DNA of 64,000 bases from Rubellimicrobium sp. CFH 75288. Its GTDB lineage: Bacteria; Pseudomonadota; Alphaproteobacteria; Rhodobacterales; Rhodobacteraceae. Positions 44,370 to 53,219 of the stretch are shown piece after piece. How positions within the stretch are numbered: the first letter of the stretch is position 1; every line of letters starts with the position of its first letter. The DNA lies in the NCBI RefSeq assembly GCF_009904055.1, contig NZ_WYDP01000012.1, positions 62,001 to 126,000 on the forward strand. The letters are read 5' to 3'. Below the pieces are notes generated by a model, which saw only the letters and a program-made list of their open reading frames with translations, was not told where the DNA came from and searched no databases. Made by a program: the position numbers and the translations under genes.

Positions 44370-45220
44370 TGGTCATGGTCGGCGGCAACTCGGTTCACCC
44401 CCTTTCCGCTTCGGTGCGACAGATCCAGCTTTCTGCCAATGGCAAACCTCTCGCGTCGGCTACAGCTTTCATCTACAGGAAAGCTGGGAGATCTTATCTT
44501 GTCACGAATCGTCACAACGTGACGGGAAGGGATTTCTTCGAGCCTGAGAAACTGCTTGGCTACGCACCTCCAGATCGCCTGTCTTTCGAGTATTTCGTAA
44601 ACGGCTCGAAACAGGAACAGACACTGGCGCTTTTCAACCCAGCTGCTGGATACGCCTTTCTGTCCGACCCCCGATACGATCTGGCGGTGCTTCCACTGTC
44701 CGTTGAACCTGATGGCGCGAACAGACCGGAGAGAACCGATTGGCTTTTGGAACCGGGCACACAAGTTGTCGTTCTGGGTTATCCATTTGGCTTCGGCACC
44801 CAGGGCTATCCGATCTGGAAGCAGGGGATGGTTGCGTCGGAGCCGGAGATCCCATTCTCCCTCAACGGCAAGGACTATCCTGCCGTCATGCTCGAAGGGG
44901 TCTTCTTCAATGGCATGTCGGGAGGCGCGGTTTGTCTCAAGACTAAGGGCGCCCGGATCAGGGGCGACAAAAGTCTGTTCTGGTCGTCAGGGGCGACATA
45001 CGACCTGATAGGAGTGTACAGTGCGACGTATCGCCTTCATCGGGAGCAAAAACATCCATCGGACGCCGGCGAAACCTCTTGCTGTGCATCGTCAGGAGAC
45101 AATAACGCTGTGCGGCCTGCCGAGACTGCTCGGTTTGGCCTGTTCTGGCCCCTGAAACTGGTCGATGATCTGATCGAAGGTCGGCCGGACAGCCTTTCAG
45201 AAGGCTCGGCGAGCCAGTAG
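44366..45220 (+). CDS. Trypsin-like serine protease, low G+C
   Basis: 284 residues. A chymotrypsin-fold protease with a full triad: His50 (TNRHNV), Asp105 (DPRYDLAV) and Ser185 (NGMSGGAV, the GxSGG motif). No signal peptide or membrane segment, so it is probably cytoplasmic. Base composition is unlike its neighbours: 44461-44520 has 26 G or C of 60, against about 70% around it. The ATG overlaps the uvrB stop (second ATG at 44369). This suggests recent acquisition; substrate and role unknown. Confidence 0.8.
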   Translation: MMVMVGGNSVHPLSASVRQIQLSANGKPLASATAFIYRKAGRSYLVTNRHNVTGRDFFEPEKLLGYAPPDRLSFEYFVNGSKQEQTLALFNPAAGYAFLSDPRYDLAVLPLSVEPDGANRPERTDWLLEPGTQVVVLGYPFGFGTQGYPIWKQGMVASEPEIPFSLNGKDYPAVMLEGVFFNGMSGGAVCLKTKGARIRGDKSLFWSSGATYDLIGVYSATYRLHREQKHPSDAGETSCCASSGDNNAVRPAETARFGLFWPLKLVDDLIEGRPDSLSEGSASQ

Positions 45221-45287
45221 GCCCTGCTGGATTCCACGCGTCCAGCTCAGAGCCTGCAGCGTCTTCTGCCTGCAATGCCGTTTCCCC

Positions 45288-45313
45288 GGAACCATCCACC
45301 CCGCTCGCCCGTT
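45288..45313 (+). promoter_or_regulatory. EcfG-type promoter of the CsbD gene
   Basis: GGAAC (45288-45292), exactly 17 bases, CGTT (45310-45313), then CTCC; a perfect match to the alphaproteobacterial general stress pattern. It lies about 32 bases before the CsbD ATG. Confidence 0.75.
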
Positions 45314-45344
45314 CTCCTGCGACCAGACATGAGGGAGACCACCC

Positions 45345-45524
45345 ATGGCGAACGAGAGCCACGCGAAGGGCACGGCGAGCGATCTCGGCGGCAAGCTCAA
45401 GGAAGGCGTCGGCAAGCTGACGGGCGACAAGTCGCTCGAGGCCGAGGGCCACATGGATCAGGCCAAGGGCTCGGCCCAGAAGGCCTGGGGCGACGTCAAG
45501 GACGCGCTGGCCGGCAAGAAGTGA
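45345..45524 (+). CDS. CsbD family stress protein
   Basis: 59 residues of the CsbD family (KGTASDLGGKLKEGVGKLTGDKSLEAEGHMDQAKGSAQKAWGDVKDAL), a small highly charged protein induced by general stress in many bacteria, with no known activity. It has a perfect EcfG-type promoter upstream and a strong terminator after the stop, so it is a single-gene transcript. GAGGGAG precedes the ATG. Confidence 0.9.
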   Translation: MANESHAKGTASDLGGKLKEGVGKLTGDKSLEAEGHMDQAKGSAQKAWGDVKDALAGKK

Positions 45525-45560
45525 GCCGATCCGGCGACGGGTCCCGCCCGTCCGCGACGA

Positions 45561-45588
45561 GAGGGGGCGCGCCCATGCGCCCCCTTTC
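45561..45588. terminator. Bidirectional terminator between CsbD and HPF-like genes
   Basis: Stem AGGGGGCGC / GCGCCCCCT with a GCCCAT loop, followed by TTCTG on the plus strand; lies between convergent genes. Confidence 0.7.
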
Positions 45589-45593
45589 TGCTG

Positions 45594-45941
45594 TCAGGCG
45601 CCGCCCCCGCGGATCGTGGCGCCCCCCTTCACGTCCGAGCGGCGGCCCAGGATGGTGTCGAGCTTGCGCGCCATCTTGCGCGCGGCCCCCGCAGCCGCCC
45701 CCTCCACGTCGCCCGCATTGTGCGTGACACCCACCGGATCGCGCCCCGTCGGCCGCGCCTCCATCGCACAGCGGATGTCCCCGTCGGTCGAACGCGCGGC
45801 GGTGTCGTCGCTCAGATGCACCTCGACGCGCGTGATCTCGCGCTCGAAGCGGCCGATGGCGCTGCGCACCGCCTGTTCGATGCGCGCGGCGGTGCCGGCA
45901 TCGACGGTCACGTTGTCGCCGGTATTGACCTGGATGTGCAT
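45594..45941 (-). CDS. HPF/RaiA-like ribosome-associated protein
   Basis: 115 residues matching the hibernation-promoting factor N-terminal domain (MHIQVNTGDNVTVDAGTAARIEQAVRSAIGRFEREITRVEVHLSDD). The long HPF C-terminal dimerisation domain is absent, as in short HPF or YfiA. It would bind and silence ribosomes under stress; this is family inference. A TTAACC element with a 15-base match elsewhere in the window lies 114 bases upstream. Confidence 0.83.
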   Translation of the reverse strand: MHIQVNTGDNVTVDAGTAARIEQAVRSAIGRFEREITRVEVHLSDDTAARSTDGDIRCAMEARPTGRDPVGVTHNAGDVEGAAAGAARKMARKLDTILGRRSDVKGGATIRGGGA

Positions 45942-46054
45942 GGTCCTTCCTTTCGTGGCATCCGCCCCCCAACGCGCCCGACCCGGTTCCGGCTCCGCCC
46001 AGCCGTACGGCTGCGGGGTGTTGCGCGAACCGGTCGGGGTGCGTGCGGTGGTGT

Positions 46055-46069
46055 AACGGATCGTTAACC
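46055..46069. repeat. Second exact copy of the AACGGATCGTTAACC element
   Basis: Identical to 26311-26325. On the minus strand it reads TTAA-CGATCCG-TTAC, one mismatch from a CtrA-type site (TTAA-N7-TTAA). It lies in the 276-base gap 45942-46217 between divergent HPF-like and P450 genes; otherwise that gap holds the P450 promoter and no gene. Confidence 0.4.
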
Positions 46070-46161
46070 TCCTTGCACGAATCTGGGCGCACCGGACGGG
46101 CGACCCGAATCGCCTGCCCCTCCTGCCATCCTCTGCCCGGACCCGCCATGCCCGCCCTCGC

Positions 46162-46186
46162 GGAACAACCGCCCCGCCCGACCGTT
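46162..46186 (+). promoter_or_regulatory. EcfG-type promoter of the P450 gene
   Basis: GGAAC (46162-46166), 16 bases, CGTT (46183-46186), then CTCC, as at the CsbD promoter. About 30 bases before the ATG. Confidence 0.65.
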
Positions 46187-46217
46187 CTCCTTCCGACACC
46201 ATGGGAAGGGAGATTCC

Positions 46218-47567
46218 ATGCCCAAGGACCATTCCGCCGCGCTCGACCTGCCCGTGGCCAGCCTCGGCGACCGTCTCGCCTTCATCGCCGGTGTGGCGGG
46301 GCCGACCGTGGCCAAGGGACCGCTGGTGCGCCGGCCGCGGGTCCTGAACCTCGCCGACCGCTTCGACATGGATGCGCGCGCCGTGCGCCGGATGGCCGAC
46401 CTGCGCCGCCGCTACGGAGAGGGGCCGCTCCTCGTCCCCATCCCGGGTCGCCTCCACGCCGTGCTGCTCTCGCCCGATCACGCCCGCGACGTGCTCGAGC
46501 GCACGCCGGACCCCTTCACCCCCGCCACGGACGAGAAGCGCCGTGCGCTGTCGCATTTCGAGCCGCACGTCTCGCTGATCTCCTTCGGCCGCGAACGGAC
46601 CGAGCGGCGCCGCTTCAACGAGGCCGTGCTGGAGGAGGACCGTCCCGTCCACTCGATGGCCGGTCCCGTCCTGGAGGCCGCCCGGCAGGAGGCGCGCCGC
46701 CTGCTGGAGGGTCTGGGCGACCGCCTGGACTGGGAGACGTTCTTTGCGGCCTGGTATGCGCTGGTCAGGCGGGTGGTCCTGGGCGAGGGCGCCCGGACGG
46801 ACACGGCGCTGACCGACCTCCTCGAGCGGCTGCGCTTCCGGGGCAACTGGGTCATGCTGGCGCGCCAGCGCGACGACCTGATCGCCGACTTGCGGGCCCG
46901 GATCAACCGCCATCTCGACCGCGCCGACCCGGGCAGCCTCGCCGCGCGCATCGCCGCGCTGCCCAAGGGGCCGGACACCCAGCCTGCCGACCAGGTGGCG
47001 CATTACCTCTTCGCCTTCGATCCTGGCGGCATGGCGGCCTTCCGGGCGCTCGCTGTCCTGTCCACCCACACGGCCGCCCGCGACCGGGCGCTCGACGAGG
47101 TGCGCGCCGCCGGGGCGGACCGCTCCATGCTGCCGTCGCTGCGCGCCGCCCTGCTCGAATCGCTCCGCCTCTGGCCCACCACGCCCGTGATCCTGCGCCA
47201 GACCACGCGCGAGGTGATCCTCGGACCCGGCACCCTGCCCGAGGGGACCAACGTGATCCTCTATGCCCCCTTCTTCCACCGGGACGAGGCGCTGCCCTTC
47301 GCCAACCGCTATGCGCCCGAACTCTGGCTGGACGAGGAGCGGGGCGTGCGCACGATCGGCCGCCCGCCCTTTGCGTTGGTGCCCTTCAGCGCCGGCCCCG
47401 GCCGCTGCCCGGCGGCGGATTTCGTCCCGATGACCGCGAGCGCCTTTCTGGCCGAGCTTCTGGAGATGCGGCGCTTCCGCCTGCGGGATCGGGACGACAT
47501 CCGCCCGGACCGGAGGCTGCCCGGCACGCTCGACCACCGGGCGCTGGCCTTCGAGGTGGTGGCGTGA
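46218..47567 (+). CDS. Cytochrome P450
   Basis: 449 residues. The haem cysteine is C397 in FSAGPGRCPAADF, the ExxR motif is E314-R317 (ESLRLW), and the I-helix region (YLFAFDPGGMAAF) lacks the usual acid-Thr pair, which may mean an unusual oxygen-activation mode or an unusual peroxygenase. No membrane anchor, so probably a soluble enzyme; redox partners are not nearby. Substrate unknown. The EcfG-type promoter suggests stress or stationary-phase expression. Confidence 0.88.
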   Translation: MPKDHSAALDLPVASLGDRLAFIAGVAGPTVAKGPLVRRPRVLNLADRFDMDARAVRRMADLRRRYGEGPLLVPIPGRLHAVLLSPDHARDVLERTPDPFTPATDEKRRALSHFEPHVSLISFGRERTERRRFNEAVLEEDRPVHSMAGPVLEAARQEARRLLEGLGDRLDWETFFAAWYALVRRVVLGEGARTDTALTDLLERLRFRGNWVMLARQRDDLIADLRARINRHLDRADPGSLAARIAALPKGPDTQPADQVAHYLFAFDPGGMAAFRALAVLSTHTAARDRALDEVRAAGADRSMLPSLRAALLESLRLWPTTPVILRQTTREVILGPGTLPEGTNVILYAPFFHRDEALPFANRYAPELWLDEERGVRTIGRPPFALVPFSAGPGRCPAADFVPMTASAFLAELLEMRRFRLRDRDDIRPDRRLPGTLDHRALAFEVVA

Positions 47568-47572
47568 CGCCC

Positions 47573-47845
47573 TCAGCGGGCGATCGCGCGCACCACGATC
47601 AGCACGATCACCGCAAAGACCAGCGACAGCAGGATGATGCCGATCAGCGCGCCACCCACCAGCGCCGTCAGTCCCAGAGCCCCGAGGACAAAGGGGGCAA
47701 GCACCGCCGCCAAGACCCCTACAACCAGATAGAGGGGCATGTTGCGCCCCCCCGCCACCCGGCCGGCGATCCAGCCCGCCAGAAGCCCGACCACCGCCAG
47801 GATGATCAGCAGCGTCCACCCGATCGTGCCCAGAACGTTTTCCAT
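47573..47845 (-). CDS. GlsB/YeaQ/YmgE family membrane stress protein
   Basis: 90 residues, almost entirely hydrophobic, with three predicted membrane segments and the glycine-rich family pattern (GWIAGRVAGGRNMPLYLVVGVLAAVLAPFVLG). The family is stress-associated and once named transglycosylase-associated; activity unknown. It converges on the P450 gene, five bases apart. A TAGGCT site lies upstream on its strand without a clear -35. Confidence 0.83.
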   Translation of the reverse strand: MENVLGTIGWTLLIILAVVGLLAGWIAGRVAGGRNMPLYLVVGVLAAVLAPFVLGALGLTALVGGALIGIILLSLVFAVIVLIVVRAIAR

Positions 47846-47974
47846 GAGGGCTCCCCTCTCCGCACCCGCCCCAGCCTACCGCAGGACCCGAGGGGGCGGC
47901 CACGTCCCGCCCGGCTGCGGCGCGCGCTTTGCCGCCAGCTGCGGCCCGGCCGCGTCACCTCCGGGGCCATCGCC

Positions 47975-48451
47975 GTGCGGGCGGCGCTGATCCTCGGGGC
48001 CGCGGTCTGGCCGGAGGGGCCCTCGCCCACCTTGCGGCGGCGCACGCTCCATGCCGCGGCGCTGTGGGACGCGGGCACGGTCGGCGCTCTCGTCGCCTGC
48101 GGCGGCCTCGGCCGTCATCCTCCCACCGAGGCCGAGGCGATGCGCGACCTGCTGCTGGCCCATGGCGTGCCGCCGGACGCCATTCATCTCGAGGCGCGGT
48201 CGCGCAACACCCACGAGAACGTGGCCTTCGCCCTGCCGATCCTGCGCCGCCTCGGGGCGTCCGAAATCGTCCTGGTCACGGACGCAACCCATGCGCCCCG
48301 GGCGCGTCTGATCGCCCGGGGTCTTGGTCTGCGCGCCCGATCGAGCAGCCCGCCCCTGCGCGGGGCGCATCCGGGTCACACGCTGCGCCAGGCGCTGCGC
48401 GAACTGCCCGCGACGGCCGTGGCGCTCTGGCGGCTGCGGCGGCACGGGTGA
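47975..48451 (+). CDS. YdcF family protein (DUF218)
   Basis: 158 residues. Features are AALILGAAVWPEGPSPTLRRRTLHAAAL, VACGGLGRHPPTEAEAMRDLLLAHGVP, EARSRNTHENV and LVTDATHAPRARLIARGLG, the DUF218 pattern (SanA/YdcF). Such proteins are membrane- or cytoplasm-associated and of unknown activity. The start is GTG at 47975 (SGAIAVRAALI), since no ATG fits upstream; it could begin a few codons earlier at an unusual codon. Length is shorter than YdcF of E. coli (about 266), so the usual N-terminal membrane segments are missing. Confidence 0.72.
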   Translation: MRAALILGAAVWPEGPSPTLRRRTLHAAALWDAGTVGALVACGGLGRHPPTEAEAMRDLLLAHGVPPDAIHLEARSRNTHENVAFALPILRRLGASEIVLVTDATHAPRARLIARGLGLRARSSSPPLRGAHPGHTLRQALRELPATAVALWRLRRHG

Positions 48452-48510
48452 GGACAGTCACACGGAGACGGACCTTGCGGCGCCCTGCCCCCCAGGCGCA
48501 GATTGCCGTC

Positions 48511-49014
48511 ATGGCCGAGCGATCCTCCTCCCCGCGGACAGACCCCTTCCGCCCGACCGACGAGGACGCGCGCGCCTTGGCGCGGCGCCTGCTGGCCGAG
48601 GCGCGCCACGGGGCGCTCGGCGTCATCGATGCCGGAAGCGGCGCGCCGCTGGTCACGCGCGTGGCCGTGGGCTGGGACGGCACGGCCCCGCTGGTTCTCG
48701 CCTCCACCCTGGCAGCCCATACGCAGGCCCTTCTGGCAGACGGGCGCTGCTCGCTCCTCGTCGGAGAGCCGGGTGCCCGCGGCGATCCTCTCACCCATCC
48801 CCGGCTCTCGGTGCAGGGTCGCGCCGAAGCGACCGACAAGGTCGCCCTGCGGGCGCTCTGGCTGCGCGACCATCCCAAGGCGGCTCTCTACTACGACTTC
48901 GCGGACTTCATGCTGTTCCGTGTGATGCCGTCGGGCGGCCTTCTCAACGCCGGCTTCGGCCGGGCCTACCGCCTGGCTCCGGACGACCTCGCGGTGCCCT
49001 CCGCGCGCGCTTGA
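48511..49014 (+). CDS. Pyridoxamine 5'-phosphate oxidase-like (HugZ-type) protein
   Basis: 167 residues with the split-barrel flavin/haem-binding fold ([77 protein letters not shown]). HugZ proteins break down haem in some bacteria; others are of unknown use. C-terminal [27 protein letters not shown] is typical. Ends 34 bases before tRNA-Ala; its stop lies inside the -35 of that tRNA's promoter. Confidence 0.82.
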   Translation: MAERSSSPRTDPFRPTDEDARALARRLLAEARHGALGVIDAGSGAPLVTRVAVGWDGTAPLVLASTLAAHTQALLADGRCSLLVGEPGARGDPLTHPRLSVQGRAEATDKVALRALWLRDHPKAALYYDFADFMLFRVMPSGGLLNAGFGRAYRLAPDDLAVPSARA

Positions 49015-49039
49015 CACGGCCCGCGGCCGGGTCCACATA
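49011..49039 (+). promoter_or_regulatory. Candidate tRNA-Ala promoter
   Basis: Perfect -35 TTGACA (49011-49016); a -10 candidate CACATA (49034-49039) lies 17 bases later. The start would fall just before the tRNA at 49049. Confidence 0.5.
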
Positions 49040-49048
49040 CGCGCCCGT

Positions 49049-49124
<76 letters not shown>

Positions 49125-49134
49125 TTGCCCCCCT

Positions 49135-49527
49135 TCACATCCTGAACCGCTCGTCCGGCTCTACCCCCAGGGCCGTGGCCAGCGCGTTGGTGCGCGAGGC
49201 GAGTGCGATCACCGCCAGAAGCTCGGCATGCATGGCGGGCGTCATCCCCTTGGCCCGCGCGGCGGCGGTGTGGGAGTGGACGCAGTAGGCGCAGCCATTG
49301 GCCGTCGAGACGGCGACATAGACCAGCTCCTTGACCAGCGGGTCGAGCGCACCGGGCGCCATGACGCGCTCCACCGCCTCCCAAGTCTCGCGCAGGGTGG
49401 CCGGATCGTGGGCGAGCGCCCGCCAGAAGGCGTTGGGCTCGGCTCCGCGAGCCTGACGGATCGCGTCCAGCGTCGCACGCGCCTCGGGCGGGGCCTCCTC
49501 GTCGGACAGGAGCCGGACGGTGGCCAT
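49135..49527 (-). CDS. Carboxymuconolactone decarboxylase/AhpD-like protein
   Basis: 130 residues. The peroxidase-type active-site helix is present as [17 protein letters not shown] (Cys-x-x-Cys-x3-His, CMD/AhpD pattern), after a Glu in [10 protein letters not shown]. Such proteins reduce peroxides or act in aromatic catabolism; the partner gene is unknown. It overlaps the cyclase-family gene upstream by one base (TGATG), so the two are translated together, which suggests a linked function. Confidence 0.83.
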   Translation of the reverse strand: MATVRLLSDEEAPPEARATLDAIRQARGAEPNAFWRALAHDPATLRETWEAVERVMAPGALDPLVKELVYVAVSTANGCAYCVHSHTAAARAKGMTPAMHAELLAVIALASRTNALATALGVEPDERFRM

Positions 49528-50339
49528 CAGACCAGCGCGAGGACGCGCGCCGGGCCGCCCGTGCCCTCCCGGTGCTTGGGGGCGCCGATCATCACGGTCG
49601 CCCCCGAGGGCGGCACCGCGTCGAGACCGGCCATGTTCTCGATCCCGAACCGGCCCGAGGGCAGCCAGGAATAGTGCACCGCGAAATCCGCGCTGTTGCC
49701 GGGATCGAGCGAGAGCGTGTCCACCCCGATCGAGGCCACCCCCATCTCGGCCAGCATGTCGGTCGCCGCCCTGGAGAAACCGGGAAAGGCGAAGTTGCCC
49801 TCGGCATCCGTCCGGTAGTCGGGCCGGCCCACCCGCGCGGCCCAGCCCGAATGCATCGCCACGCAGGCCCCGGGGGGGATGTCGCCATGGGTCGAGATCC
49901 ACCCCTCGATGTCCTCGGGGTCCACGGTGGCGTTGGCGTCCTCGGCCGCCTTGGCGGCGATGTCCACCACGCAGAGGGGCGCCACCAGCGTGCCGGGGTC
50001 GAGCTCGTCCACGCTGGCGCCGTCCTCGCTGAAGTGGAGGGGCGCATCGATATGGGTGCCCGTATGCTCCCAGATCGTGAGCTTCCAGAGCTGGTAGCCC
50101 GATTCGTCGAACCGCACCGCCCATTCCTTGAGGATGCCGGGATTGCCGTCGAAGGTCGGGAAGTCCTCGTCATAGGTGTGGGTCAGGTCCACCACGCGGC
50201 CCGTCGCCTGCGCCAGCAGGGGCCGCGCCGAGACCGGCCCGAGGGCGAGAAGGGCGGCACCGGCGCCCGCGGCGCCCAGCAGGTGGCGGCGCGACAGCAT
50301 CCGCGCCTTGACGGCCTCGGTCACGCAGGCATGGCACAT
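49527..50339 (-). CDS. Cyclase family protein (kynurenine formamidase-like), Tat-exported
   Basis: 270 residues. A twin-arginine signal is visible ([18 protein letters not shown]) followed by cleavage near LAQA. The metal-binding motif [12 protein letters not shown] is characteristic of kynurenine formamidase and related hydrolases; further features are [30 protein letters not shown] and [15 protein letters not shown]. The substrate is unknown. The Tat signal implies a folded periplasmic enzyme. Co-translated with the AhpD-like gene. Confidence 0.85.
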   Translation of the reverse strand: MCHACVTEAVKARMLSRRHLLGAAGAGAALLALGPVSARPLLAQATGRVVDLTHTYDEDFPTFDGNPGILKEWAVRFDESGYQLWKLTIWEHTGTHIDAPLHFSEDGASVDELDPGTLVAPLCVVDIAAKAAEDANATVDPEDIEGWISTHGDIPPGACVAMHSGWAARVGRPDYRTDAEGNFAFPGFSRAATDMLAEMGVASIGVDTLSLDPGNSADFAVHYSWLPSGRFGIENMAGLDAVPPSGATVMIGAPKHREGTGGPARVLALV

Positions 50340-50408
50340 GGCATCCTCTCCCTGTCGGGCGTCACGTCGCGCCCCTGCCCCAGCTTGGCCCGAGCGCCGG
50401 CCCTTGCG

Positions 50409-50723
50409 TCAAGCGGGTTTGCGCGGCGGCCGCGTCAGGCGCCTCGCGTTCGCGCGGGTGCGCCGCCCGATCGGGCGCAAGGCCGCCTCGGCCGCCGCCA
50501 CCGGCCCCTGGTGCAGCGCCGCCGCCGAGGCGAGGGCGGCGCGGGCCAGCGCGGGGGCCTTTTCGGCGACCATCCGGCGATCCTCGCCCCTTCGAGCAGG
50601 GATCATGCCCCAGAGGCCCAGGAGGCGCAGCGCCATCACGGTCTGCGCCTCGACGGCGGTGGTCCACAGGGCGAGACCGAGGCGCCAGGGCGCCAAGGGG
50701 TCGATCGGCTGAAGTCTGGGCAT
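50409..50723 (-). CDS. Hypothetical Ala-rich helical protein (phasin-like)
   Basis: 104 residues, mostly predicted amphipathic helix (PWRLGLALWTTAVEAQTVMALRLLGLWG; RMVAEKAPALARAALASAAALHQGPVAAAEAALRPIGRRTRANARRL) and a basic tail. The pattern resembles small phasin-like proteins that Rhodobacteraceae annotation sometimes calls antifreeze; I do not recognise a specific family. No signal peptide. Upstream sequence in the longer open frame is spurious. Function unknown. Confidence 0.6.
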   Translation of the reverse strand: MPRLQPIDPLAPWRLGLALWTTAVEAQTVMALRLLGLWGMIPARRGEDRRMVAEKAPALARAALASAAALHQGPVAAAEAALRPIGRRTRANARRLTRPPRKPA

Positions 50724-50805
50724 GGCTCGGCAGGGTCCTTTGCGTCTGAGGGCCGGGGCGCGGGGCGCGATCACCCTGCCCCGCCGGCCGGGGTCTGGCG
50801 GAGGT

Positions 50806-53091
50806 TTACTGCGGGTTGTCCATGCGCACCACGACGCGCACGCTGCCGCGGCAGGGGGTGGCGAAGTTGAGCCGGGCCGACCGGCCGCCCGCACCCTGCC
50901 CCGTCTCGGCCCATGGCATCTCGTGCACGACCCGTCCCTGGGCGTCCACGATCCGGCCCTGGGGCGTCACGCTCTCGACCGCGCGGACGCGGCCGCCGAA
51001 GGGCAGCCAGGTGCCCGTGTCGCAGGTCCAGACACGCGCGGGCGTGGCCTGGTTGTGGACAAGGGAAAGCGGGTTGCGCACCTCCTGGGCGACGCCGTTG
51101 AACGTGTTGCCCTCGAACACGACGTTGCGCATCCGGCTGTGGTCGAGGTCGGCATGGGTGGTGTCCACCCGCTCCACCCGGGTGATGGTGCCGCCGATCA
51201 GGCGGAACACGTTGCCGGTCACCGTCAGCCCGTGGATGAAGTGGCCCGGACCGAAGGGCTTGACGACGAGGAAGTTGCTCCACGGCGCGGCCCCGATGGC
51301 GGTGAAGATGTTGCCCGTCACCGACAGGCCGCCGAAGCTGAACTGGCTGTCGAAGGCGGGCGTGGCGTCGTGCTCGTTGGTCCATTCGATGAAGTTGTTG
51401 TCGATGTAGTTGCCGACGATGATCGTCATGGGGTTGGGCACCGTCAGGACGATGCCGCCCAGCCGCGCACCCTGGGGCACCTGGTCGCCCTGGAACCAGT
51501 GGTTGCCCTGCACGAGGTTGCCGGTGCCGCCCAGCACGCAGAAGTGCCGGAACATCACCACCCGGTTGTCGCGCACCTTCACGTCGTTGGCATTGGCGTT
51601 GAAGGCGAGCGTGGTCCGCCCGGTCGCGGGCTGGGACGCCTCGTTGGAGATGAACTGGCACCGGTCGATCAGCATGCCCTGGCAGCCCGAGCCGATGGAG
51701 GTGATGGCGCGGTCCTTGGGCCGGGTGAAGAAGCAGTCGCGGACATGGAAGACCATGCCCTGCGGCGGCAGCATGAGGGCGCTGGCCTGGCCGGCGCAGA
51801 AGAACTCCACGTCGTCGATGACCATCTGGCTGAGGTCGTCGTAGCCCGAGAAGTCGAGCAGGTACCTGAAGCGGCGGAAGGTGAAGGTCCCGGTGCCCAC
51901 GGCGTCGAACAGCTCGGCCGAGAGGGTGACGCGGCCCGCGGCGGCGTCCACGGCGCGCACATAGACCTCCCGGCCCACGCCGTTGCCGGTCACGAGGCTG
52001 CCCACGGGGATGGAGGCAGCGTTCGCCACGCCGGTGAGCTGGCGCGGGTTGCTGCGCGAATAGGTGGCCTGTGCCGTCACCACGCTGTCCTCGAAGGCCG
52101 AGGCGGCGCCGTCGGCCACCTGGAACTGGCCGTTGCGGAGGACGCGGCGGATGTTGAAGGTCCGGCGCGTCGGTTCGCACGCAGCCATGTCCACGGGCGC
52201 GCTGAGCGCGATGCGCCGGCCGCAGAGGTCGAGGCTCTCGTGGTCGGCGAAGTTGAGCAGCGCCTGATAGGCCTTGCGGAAGGCCGTCTCCTCGTGCCGG
52301 TAGGCGTCGAAGTAGCTGTTGAAGTTGAAGTTGCGCCGCAGGATCAGGCGCCTGTCGCCGGGACTGATGGCGGTGCCCTCCCAGCGGACGGGGCTGGTCA
52401 GCGTCACGTCCGCATCGAGCCGGTAGGTGCCCGCCGGCACGAGCAGCGTGCGGCCCGCCGCCGCGGCGTCGGCGGCGAGGAAGGCGGGCGCGTCGTTGGC
52501 GACCCCGTCTCCGCGCGCTCCGAAGTCGCGCACGTCCACGAGCGCGAGCATGTCGCGCAGGAACACGGCGGTGACGTCCTCGATGCGGATGTTCTCCACC
52601 CGCAGGACGGCGCCGTTGGGGCCGGTGAAGTCGATCCCCAGATGGGCATGGGAGACCGTGCGGGGCCAGACAAGATCCACCCCCCCGCGGGTGCCCGTCC
52701 CGATGATGGCCGACACCTCGACCACGCGGCCATGCGCGGGCAACGCGACCGCGGGGCCCGCGGCGGGAAGGCCGGCGGGTCCGCCCACGGGAAAGCCGCC
52801 GACCCGGACCGAGGGCAGCGGGCCGGCCACGCACTTCACCCGGGCGCTGACGCGGAGATAGAGGCCCGGCAGGACCGGCGTCTCGCCCCGGAAGCGGATC
52901 TTCTGGACGGAGGCCGTCTTGACCAGTTCGAGGCAGCCGCCGAAATCGGCATCGGCCGGCACGAAGGCGCCGCCCCCCGCGCCGGCATAGCTGTCCGATC
53001 CCGGCGTGCCGTCGCCTGCGGACCAGTTGCCCAGTCCGGCGGCAAAGGGCGGGGGCATGAGGGACAGCCCGTCCGTGATGGCCTTGTTCAT
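50806..53091 (-). CDS. Parallel beta-helix / pectate-lyase-superfamily protein
   Basis: 761 residues. The N-terminal 160 residues form a carbohydrate-binding-type beta domain; then VDVRDFGARGDGVANDAPAFLAADAAAAG starts a right-handed beta-helix of the GH28/pectate-lyase superfamily, running to about 700 with repeats such as GNYIDNNFIEWTNEHD and TGNVFRLIGGTI. No signal peptide is evident. Whether it is an active polysaccharide lyase or a structural spike-like protein cannot be told, and no phage genes are near. It lies alone on its strand, with a short phasin-like gene downstream. Confidence 0.7.
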   Translation of the reverse strand: MNKAITDGLSLMPPPFAAGLGNWSAGDGTPGSDSYAGAGGGAFVPADADFGGCLELVKTASVQKIRFRGETPVLPGLYLRVSARVKCVAGPLPSVRVGGFPVGGPAGLPAAGPAVALPAHGRVVEVSAIIGTGTRGGVDLVWPRTVSHAHLGIDFTGPNGAVLRVENIRIEDVTAVFLRDMLALVDVRDFGARGDGVANDAPAFLAADAAAAGRTLLVPAGTYRLDADVTLTSPVRWEGTAISPGDRRLILRRNFNFNSYFDAYRHEETAFRKAYQALLNFADHESLDLCGRRIALSAPVDMAACEPTRRTFNIRRVLRNGQFQVADGAASAFEDSVVTAQATYSRSNPRQLTGVANAASIPVGSLVTGNGVGREVYVRAVDAAAGRVTLSAELFDAVGTGTFTFRRFRYLLDFSGYDDLSQMVIDDVEFFCAGQASALMLPPQGMVFHVRDCFFTRPKDRAITSIGSGCQGMLIDRCQFISNEASQPATGRTTLAFNANANDVKVRDNRVVMFRHFCVLGGTGNLVQGNHWFQGDQVPQGARLGGIVLTVPNPMTIIVGNYIDNNFIEWTNEHDATPAFDSQFSFGGLSVTGNIFTAIGAAPWSNFLVVKPFGPGHFIHGLTVTGNVFRLIGGTITRVERVDTTHADLDHSRMRNVVFEGNTFNGVAQEVRNPLSLVHNQATPARVWTCDTGTWLPFGGRVRAVESVTPQGRIVDAQGRVVHEMPWAETGQGAGGRSARLNFATPCRGSVRVVVRMDNPQ

Positions 53092-53219
53092 GATGCGCTC
53101 CCTGCCTGCGATGGAATCGTCGCGGACAGGGATGCCGCCGGAAGGTTAACAAATCCTTGGACCACCGCGCGCACCGCCCGCGATTCGCGCAACGGCTTGA
53201 CAGGGGGCGGATGAGCGAA

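Noticed and set aside
45954-46000. EcfG promoter for the HPF-like gene
   Set aside because: On the minus strand GGAAC and CGTT are present but 11 bases apart, too short for this sigma factor.
50806-53091. Prophage tail spike
   Set aside because: The beta-helix could suit a spike, but no capsid, tail, integrase or lysis gene is nearby.
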